Shown piece after piece: positions 23,138 through 27,382 of a stretch of DNA of 27,382 nt. Source of the stretch: DASSBQ01 sp035250505 (GTDB lineage Bacteria; Nitrospirota; Nitrospiria; Nitrospirales; Nitrospiraceae). The stretch spans positions 1 to 27,382 of the forward strand of contig DATFFC010000190.1 in NCBI GenBank assembly GCA_035250505.1, in the 5' to 3' direction. Both the position numbers and the translations under genes were made by a program. Below the pieces are notes generated by a model, which ran no database searches, was not told where the DNA came from, and saw only the letters and a program-made list of their open reading frames with translations. Within the stretch, counting starts at the first letter, position 1. The number at the start of each line of letters is the position of its first letter.

Positions 23138-23334
23138 CGGCCACCGCCCATGTAGAACAGAAACTCCACCTGGTCGCCTTCGTTCAAGTTCGTCGTGCCG
23201 AGATGGTCCCGTTCGACCATCCGATCGTTGACCTCGACGGCGACCATTTGCGGTTCGATATTCTTGGCCTTGAGCAGATCAAGGAGGCTGCCTGCGGCAA
23301 CCTCTTCCGCTTTGCCGTTAATCGTGACTTGCAT
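23134..23334 (-). CDS. thiS: ThiS-like sulfur carrier with a C-terminal Arg cap (GGGR)
   Basis: A 66-aa beta-grasp carrier, normal ThiS length, starting at an ATG with a GGGAG ribosome-binding site. Family members normally end in exposed Gly-Gly, the residue that is adenylated and thiocarboxylated. Here the end is Met-Gly-Gly-Gly-Arg, with the stop codon directly after the Arg codon (minus-strand CGG TGA). Trimming of one residue would give a standard GGG end. Carriers with C-terminal extensions removed by a JAMM peptidase are known (QbsE/QbsD; the HcyS/HcyD system of Wolinella). It is first in the operon and overlaps cysK. The name reflects the family; thiamine synthesis is not implied, as no thi genes are nearby. 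Confidence 0.85.
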   Translation of the reverse strand: MQVTINGKAEEVAAGSLLDLLKAKNIEPQMVAVEVNDRMVERDHLGTTNLNEGDQVEFLFYMGGGR

Positions 23335-23370
23335 GCAGGCTCCCGGCTAATCGCTAAAGAATTTCAAGAC

Positions 23371-23398
23371 GTTAGCAAACGGAATGAATCATTGTCAA
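23371..23398 (-). promoter_or_regulatory. Candidate promoter of the sulfur-carrier operon
   Basis: A perfect minus-strand -35 TTGACA (23398-23393) is followed 16 bases later by GCTAAC (23376-23371), a poor -10; an alternative -10 is TAACGT with an upstream TG. It lies about 40 bp before the ThiS-like ATG. The leader is too short for a riboswitch. Confidence 0.4.
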
Positions 23399-23433
23399 GG
23401 AAGGGGCGTGCTGCAGCGACCCCACTTGCTTTC

Positions 23434-23461
23434 TTGACTTTCACTATTGCCCGCTTACAGT
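23434..23461 (+). promoter_or_regulatory. Candidate promoter of the 23486-25706 gene trio
   Basis: TTGACT (23434-23439) and TACAGT (23456-23461) are separated by 16 bases and lie 24 bases before the ATG at 23486. It diverges from the sulfur-operon promoter. Confidence 0.4.
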
Positions 23462-23485
23462 ATGCAATCGATCGGAGATCCTCCC

Positions 23486-23863
23486 ATGTGGAAAAAAAAT
23501 TTTCTCTTTCGCGCGCATGAGTCCACTCCGCTCAAGGAATCGGAGAATGAACTCTTCCACGACACCGAACCGGCACTCGACAGCGCGGGACTCCAGTTGG
23601 AAAAATTCTTGTCGGTCTGGGTCCAGGGGGAAGGGGACGACGAAAAGCCGACGCTCTACACGAACCTCTATGTTCGAACCGCCACCTTGGATTTCAAGCA
23701 ACGGGCGGGTTTTCTCCAACCGCTTCAGGGGCGTACTCACCAGATCAAGCAAATGCTCACGCCTGGCCAGAAGAGCTTTTTACGCGATTGGTTGAGCCAG
23801 GAGGGGCCGGCCGCCTGGAACGAATCGGATGAGCATTTTCGCGCTCTCTTCGATCTCGAGTGA
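23486..23863 (+). CDS. Unknown 125-aa protein
   Basis: The ATG at 23486 has GGAG upstream at good spacing and begins MWKKNFLFRAHESTPLKESE; the frame can be extended to 23447, but that would place the start within the predicted promoter. The protein is soluble and acidic with no signal peptide. It contains a Gln/Lys-rich central part (RTHQIKQMLTPGQKSFLRDW) and ends in an acidic helix. No family recognised. Its stop overlaps the next gene's GTG, so it heads a coupled trio with a PLD-family protein and an FAD monooxygenase. Confidence 0.65.
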   Translation: MWKKNFLFRAHESTPLKESENELFHDTEPALDSAGLQLEKFLSVWVQGEGDDEKPTLYTNLYVRTATLDFKQRAGFLQPLQGRTHQIKQMLTPGQKSFLRDWLSQEGPAAWNESDEHFRALFDLE

Positions 23864-24423
23864 TCGCCGCTGCGTTTGACTCCATGCGCCAACTGACTGT
23901 AGTGGTCCTGCTCTGTGCGCCCTGGCTCAGTCCCCCGATATTTGAGGCCGCAGCCGAAATCGACATCTACTATGCGCCGGAAGACCGGCCTTTGGATCGA
24001 CTGCTTCAGCTGTATACGCATGCGAGACACTATATCTATGTTTCGGTGTACGGCATGACGTCGCCGGCGGCGGTCAAGGCATTGATCGAAGCCAAACGGC
24101 GCGGCGTCGACGTACGGATCATCACCGACGGCGGACGGCTCGATGACCCCAAACAACGGACGGCACTGGAGGCGCTGCGATTGGCCGGGGTCCCGATCAG
24201 AATCAGCCGTCACGACGGCCTGATGCATCTCAAGCAGGTGGTGATCGACGACGAAGTGAACGTGAACGGATCGATGAATCAGACGACGAGCGGCAACCGA
24301 TACAATGATGAACGTCTGGACGTGATCAACGATCCGCGGGTGACGGCACGGGCCCGTCGGAAGTTTCTGTCCATGTGGGCGGACCGGGCGCGATACTCCG
24401 ATTGGACGGCGGGCAGGCCATGA
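23860..24423 (+). CDS. Secreted single-HKD phospholipase D-family protein (Nuc-like)
   Basis: 187 aa from the GTG at 23860, which overlaps the upstream stop; an ATG at 23884 would give a cleaner signal peptide (MRQLTVVVLLCAPWL, cleavage near EAAAE). One complete HKD motif is present: His123, Lys125 and Asp130, followed by GSMN at 137-140. Single-HKD proteins of this size, such as the nuclease Nuc, dimerise to build one active site and cut DNA or other phosphodiesters. Segments YIYVSVYGMTSPAAVKALIEAKRRGVDVRII match that fold. The signal peptide predicts a periplasmic or secreted enzyme. Substrate unknown. Confidence 0.87.
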   Translation: MIAAAFDSMRQLTVVVLLCAPWLSPPIFEAAAEIDIYYAPEDRPLDRLLQLYTHARHYIYVSVYGMTSPAAVKALIEAKRRGVDVRIITDGGRLDDPKQRTALEALRLAGVPIRISRHDGLMHLKQVVIDDEVNVNGSMNQTTSGNRYNDERLDVINDPRVTARARRKFLSMWADRARYSDWTAGRP

Positions 24424-25706
24424 GCGGCCGTACCGATTTTGACACCGATGTGGCCATCGTGGGGGCCGGGGGCGGCGGAGCCGTGCTCGCCCTGATCCTG
24501 GCGCAGCGGGGCATCCGGTCCATCGTCTTAGAGCGAGGCGCCGGTCCTCCGACCGGACTGCGCGGAGAAATTCTGCAACCCAACGGGCAGCGAGTCCTGG
24601 ACCGGCTCGGGCTCCTGAACAAGTTGCCGGCGGAGGCGGTGAAAGCCGTGCGCTTGTTCCATTTCTGCCGGGCGAACGAAGGACGTCTCTGCACCGTTGA
24701 TTACGGCGAGTTGCCTGCGCCGTACAATCGCGCGCTCGTCACCTTGCCCAATGTGGCGCACCATGCCATTTTGAGAGAATTGGAAGCGGTCAATGCGGGC
24801 GGATTCTGGTACGGCACGAACTTTACCGGCCTTCGCTGGGACGGAGAGCGGGTCACCGGTTTGGACGCCGAGCGGGCCGGAGAAAAGATCCGGATCAGCG
24901 CCAAGTTGGTAGTCGGCGCCGACGGTGCCTTCTCCAAAGTGCGCCAGTCGTTGCGTATCGAAACCGACATGCATCTATACTCGGAAGCCTATGTAATCGC
25001 GATCCTCGATGGCCCTCGCGAGTTGACTGAAGCGAAGTATTTCGTGGGACAGAAGGCCATTCTTGGCCTGTTTCCTGCCGCAGGGCGCAAGGTGTACCTG
25101 TTTTACATGATTCCATCCGGCTCGTTTGACCGCGTCAAAGCACAAGGCATCGAAGCGCTCCGGAGGGCCTGGACGGCGATTGATCCGGCGGATGAGGATC
25201 TCTTCAAGAGTCTTGTCGATTGGAACCAAACCGCCTATATGCCGACCGGACGAGTGAGGACGAAAACGTGGGTCGCGGACGGCGCAGCCCTGTTGGGCGA
25301 TGCCGCCCATGCCATGAATCCGCATGCCTCGCAGGGCCGCATGCAGGCGATGGTTGACGCGGCCATGTTGGCGGATCTGATTCCGTCGTGTATTGAAGCG
25401 GGTGACTGGTCGGCGGCCCGGTTGCGCTCTTATGAACATGCCCGGCGACCCCAAGTGGAAATGTTGCAGCGACTGGCAGATGAGCAGGTCATGTGGTGGA
25501 ACACGGGGAACCCCGTCCTGGCTTTCCTGCGGGACAGAGTTTTCCGCACGCTTGATCGCAACGCCCGCCTCCGCTATTTGGTGCTTTCCACGACCGCCGG
25601 TCTGCGGACCAGGCCGCCCTTTTCTCTGATCGATCGCATCATCGCCGCGGGACTGTTGCCGGATCCCCGCGCGGGCTTGACGCCATCGGGTGATACCGGC
25701 AGCTAA
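24420..25706 (+). CDS. FAD-dependent monooxygenase (PHBH/UbiH fold)
   Basis: 428 aa from the ATG at 24420, in an ATGA overlap with the PLD-family gene. The N-terminal dinucleotide-binding motif is GxGxxG at 15-20 (VAIVGAGGGGAV), ending with the ribose-binding Glu in VLERG. The second FAD motif GD is at 293-294 (LLGDAAHAMNPHASQGRMQA), where group A flavin monooxygenases have GDAAH. A DG motif occurs at VVGADGAFSKVR. Such enzymes hydroxylate aromatic or quinone substrates, or act as halogenases or reductases. No quinone-pathway genes are nearby, so the substrate is open. Confidence 0.87.
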   Translation: MSGRTDFDTDVAIVGAGGGGAVLALILAQRGIRSIVLERGAGPPTGLRGEILQPNGQRVLDRLGLLNKLPAEAVKAVRLFHFCRANEGRLCTVDYGELPAPYNRALVTLPNVAHHAILRELEAVNAGGFWYGTNFTGLRWDGERVTGLDAERAGEKIRISAKLVVGADGAFSKVRQSLRIETDMHLYSEAYVIAILDGPRELTEAKYFVGQKAILGLFPAAGRKVYLFYMIPSGSFDRVKAQGIEALRRAWTAIDPADEDLFKSLVDWNQTAYMPTGRVRTKTWVADGAALLGDAAHAMNPHASQGRMQAMVDAAMLADLIPSCIEAGDWSAARLRSYEHARRPQVEMLQRLADEQVMWWNTGNPVLAFLRDRVFRTLDRNARLRYLVLSTTAGLRTRPPFSLIDRIIAAGLLPDPRAGLTPSGDTGS

Positions 25707-25770
25707 TTCGATTAGCAGCATGTTTAAGAACATCTTTGACAAATCAGAGGCCCGAATCAACGAAGCCAGT

Positions 25771-25937
25771 AGGATGTTCAAAAAGGCCGTCATTCTCACC
25801 CGCCCAACCCCGGCGCGCCGAGACGCGCCCTTCCGCGGGCTCGGCCGCAGCGAATGAAGAGGCGAAGCGTACTCTTTTCTGTACGTTGAGCCTCTGAATG
25901 ATGCGAGAACACAGCTGGCGGACTTTTTCAACATCCT
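25771..25937. mobile_element. MITE-like palindromic repeat (167 bp)
   Basis: The ends are imperfect inverted repeats: AGGATGTTCAAAAAGGC at 25771-25787 against the reverse complement of 25921-25937 (15 of 17 identical). Inside, AGAGGC...GTAC at 25858-25872 pairs with GTAC...GCCTCT at 25881-25895, and a GC hairpin with a CCGAGA loop lies at 25812-25829. No coding capacity. From memory, very similar sequences are frequent between genes of Nitrospira. The element ends 19 bases before the ATG at 25957. Confidence 0.7.
25812..25829. other. CCGAGA-loop hairpin module, copy 2 (inside the MITE-like repeat)
   Basis: GGCGCG pairs with CGCGCC across a CCGAGA loop. The flanks (CTCACCC before, CTTCC after) also resemble those of 22178-22197, while the stem bases differ but remain paired. 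Confidence 0.5.
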
Positions 25938-25956
25938 GTTACGCGGAGATATCGAC

Positions 25957-26715
25957 ATGGCAGGTTACGCGGTCTTCGAAGGACTTCCTTCCCAAACTCA
26001 GACCACGATCCGAGGCTATACTAAAGAGGTGGGAAAGCTGTTCGGGCCTCTTCTCGAAGGGGTGCTGCTCTACGGCAGTGCGGTGCGTGGTGAGTTCTTG
26101 CATGGTCGATCGAACCTGAACTTCTTATTGATGTTGGCCAGCCATGATCGCGCCAAGCTCGCCGACTATGCGAAGGCCCACAAGAAGTGGGCCCGCGAGC
26201 AAATCGTAGTGCCGTTGTTACTGACCGAGGCCGAGCTGACCGCCTCCGTGTCATTATTCCCTTTGGAGTATCTCGAGATTCAGGAGCAGCATCGATTGCT
26301 GGCCGGGCGCGATCCCTTTATCGGGTTGCACGTAGATACGAGCGGCTTGGAGCTTCAGATCCGTCAAAACCTGCGGGCCAATTTATTGCGGTTACGCCAG
26401 CGATTCGTCGAGGGAGGGGGGACGCAGGAGGCCGTCACGATTCTGCTGCCCCTGTCGTTGACCGCGCTGCTTCCCTGCGTGCGGGGGCTTCAGCGTCTGG
26501 CGCAACGCAAGACGTCCGGTTCAGCGGAACAGCTATTGCTGGAATGGCAAGAGGCGAGTGAGATGGATTGTTCCGGTTTCTTGGATGTGCTGCATTTGAA
26601 GCGCGGCCTGATCTCTCCGGGTCCGGTCGAAATTCCGCGGCTGTTCGATCGCTATGCCGCGGCGCTCGAGGCCTTGATTCGTTTCGTCGAATCGTCCCGG
26701 AGGGCTTCTGTATGA
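25957..26715 (+). CDS. Nucleotidyltransferase-fold protein with replaced catalytic acids
   Basis: 252 aa; the ATG at 25957 follows a GCGGAGA ribosome-binding site. The N-terminal part has the glycine-serine signature of the polymerase-beta/MNT nucleotidyltransferase fold (LLYGSAVRGEFLHGR, Gly40-Ser41). At the position where active enzymes have Asp-x-Asp, it reads Ser-Asn-Leu-Asn (52-55), so both metal-binding carboxylates are Asn. The C-terminal 120 residues are helical (QNLRANLLRLRQRFVEGG), like the helical domain that follows the fold in some family members. It is probably a non-catalytic nucleotide-binding or regulatory protein. It overlaps the TPM-domain gene. Confidence 0.7.
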   Translation: MAGYAVFEGLPSQTQTTIRGYTKEVGKLFGPLLEGVLLYGSAVRGEFLHGRSNLNFLLMLASHDRAKLADYAKAHKKWAREQIVVPLLLTEAELTASVSLFPLEYLEIQEQHRLLAGRDPFIGLHVDTSGLELQIRQNLRANLLRLRQRFVEGGGTQEAVTILLPLSLTALLPCVRGLQRLAQRKTSGSAEQLLLEWQEASEMDCSGFLDVLHLKRGLISPGPVEIPRLFDRYAAALEALIRFVESSRRASV

Positions 26716-27382
26716 TAGTCCGGCGAGGGATGACTGCTGTGCTTCTCGGGTCGATCATTCTGTTCTTGTGCTTGGGCGCCGGGGAAGCTCAGGCTGGCCC
26801 CTACGAGAAGGTTTCTTTGCCCGAGCCTCTGGGCTATGTGAGCGATCACGCCGCGATTATCGATCCGGATTGGAAAGCCCGCATCAGATCCGTCTGTCAG
26901 GATCTGGAACGCAAGACCGGCGTAGAAATGGTCGTGGTCACGGTTCCGGAGCTGAAGCCATTCAAGACGGCCGATGAATATGCCACGGCCTTATACCAGC
27001 GATGGGGAATCGGGACGGCTCAGGATGAGCACGGCATGCTGGTTCTGCTGGCGGTGCATGAACGGCAGGCGGCGGTCACGGTCGGGCGGCGAATGCTACC
27101 CGTCACGACGGGTGAGGTGGTGCGTAAGATCGGCGCCGAGTATTTGGATCCGGCCATTCGCAACGGGCACTTCGGCGAGGGGTTGTATCGAACGGCAGTG
27201 GCGCTGGCGACCGTATCCCAAGACATTCGAGCAGGAGTGCTCAGCAGAACGCATTTCCGCGGTCTCGGGTTTTGGTTGACGTTGTTCACGGCTATCGGCG
27301 CTCTGTCCTTTCTCTGGTGGTTGAGCCGGCCTGACCTTCGCCATCCCTATGGCCGCCTCCGCCGCGGTGAATATTGGGGGAG
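26712..27382 (+). CDS. TPM-domain membrane/secreted protein, N-terminal part (runs off right edge)
   Basis: The ATG at 26712 overlaps the upstream stop as ATGA, and the frame stays open to the window end (223 codons). Residues 1-28 are a signal peptide (MTAVLLGSIILFLCLGAGEAQA). Residues of about 37-160 match the TPM (YgcG/TPM_phosphatase) domain: LGYVSDHAAIIDPDWKARI, VEMVVVTVPELKPFKTADEY, then YQRWGIGTAQDEHGMLVLLA. A membrane helix follows at about 180-198 (LGFWLTLFTAIGALSFLWWL). Such proteins are anchored to the membrane with the TPM domain outside and are often encoded beside LemA; whether that is so here lies beyond the window. Confidence 0.85.
   Translation, partial: MIVRRGMTAVLLGSIILFLCLGAGEAQAGPYEKVSLPEPLGYVSDHAAIIDPDWKARIRSVCQDLERKTGVEMVVVTVPELKPFKTADEYATALYQRWGIGTAQDEHGMLVLLAVHERQAAVTVGRRMLPVTTGEVVRKIGAEYLDPAIRNGHFGEGLYRTAVALATVSQDIRAGVLSRTHFRGLGFWLTLFTAIGALSFLWWLSRPDLRHPYGRLRRGEYWG

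Noticed and set aside
23134..23334. Thiamine-biosynthesis ThiS
   Set aside because: The family fits, but no thiG, thiE, thiC or similar genes are present and the partner is cysK, so a role in amino-acid sulfur assimilation is more likely. The symbol is kept only as a family name.
25736..25741. Perfect TTGACA as a promoter for the nucleotidyltransferase-fold gene
   Set aside because: No acceptable -10 occurs 15-19 bases downstream, and the MITE-like repeat begins there.

Overview
The window reads as a dense, GC-rich bacterial chromosome segment. Its gene set and order (a polyamine ABC operon, a heavy-metal RND operon, and a sulfur-carrier cluster containing threonine synthase, a NIL-domain protein, two MoeB-like E1 enzymes and a JAMM peptidase) and its short inverted-repeat elements resemble Nitrospira (phylum Nitrospirota). 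That assignment rests on recall and inference, since there is no rRNA or marker-gene proof here.

Layout. 1-3346 (minus strand): the start of an unidentified gene running off the left edge, a Ski2-like helicase that lacks its N-terminal RecA domain, and glgC. 3474-7618 (plus): a small coiled-coil protein, then a potABCD-like polyamine importer whose genes overlap end to start. 7760-13336 (plus): a TolC-like/HlyD-like/RND heavy-metal efflux operon. 13386-17013 (plus): a secreted HEAT-repeat protein, peptide deformylase overlapping an MsbA-like ABC exporter, and two tiny cysteine-rich proteins. 17041-17370 (minus): a small secreted protein. 17371-17860 has no gene and holds a 334-bp element with perfect 17-bp terminal inverted repeats. 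17861-23334 (minus): the sulfur-carrier operon. 23486-25706 (plus): an unknown protein, a secreted single-HKD PLD-family protein and an FAD monooxygenase, all coupled by overlapping stop/start codons. 25771-25937: a palindromic MITE-like repeat. 25957-27382 (plus): a nucleotidyltransferase-fold protein with its metal-binding carboxylates replaced, overlapping a TPM-domain protein that runs off the right edge.

The most interesting functional unit is 17861-23334. It encodes two ubiquitin-like sulfur carriers (one CysO-like ending in Gly-Gly, one ThiS-like ending Gly-Gly-Gly-Arg), two E1-like adenylating enzymes, a Mec/HcyD/QbsD-type JAMM peptidase, cysteine synthase, threonine synthase and a NIL-domain protein. 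Together these suggest protein-thiocarboxylate-dependent synthesis of cysteine and possibly homocysteine. The Arg-capped carrier would need trimming by a peptidase before activation.

The most interesting structural signal is in the spacers. Three of them (243-277, 19251-19355, 21980-22163) are built from degenerate heptanucleotide tandem units, each with its own consensus. One fills an entire intergenic gap inside the sulfur operon in a single 7-nt register. A REP-like hairpin sequence occurs twice in opposite orientations around the JAMM gene and occupies its ribosome-binding region. No tRNA, rRNA or CRISPR array was seen.
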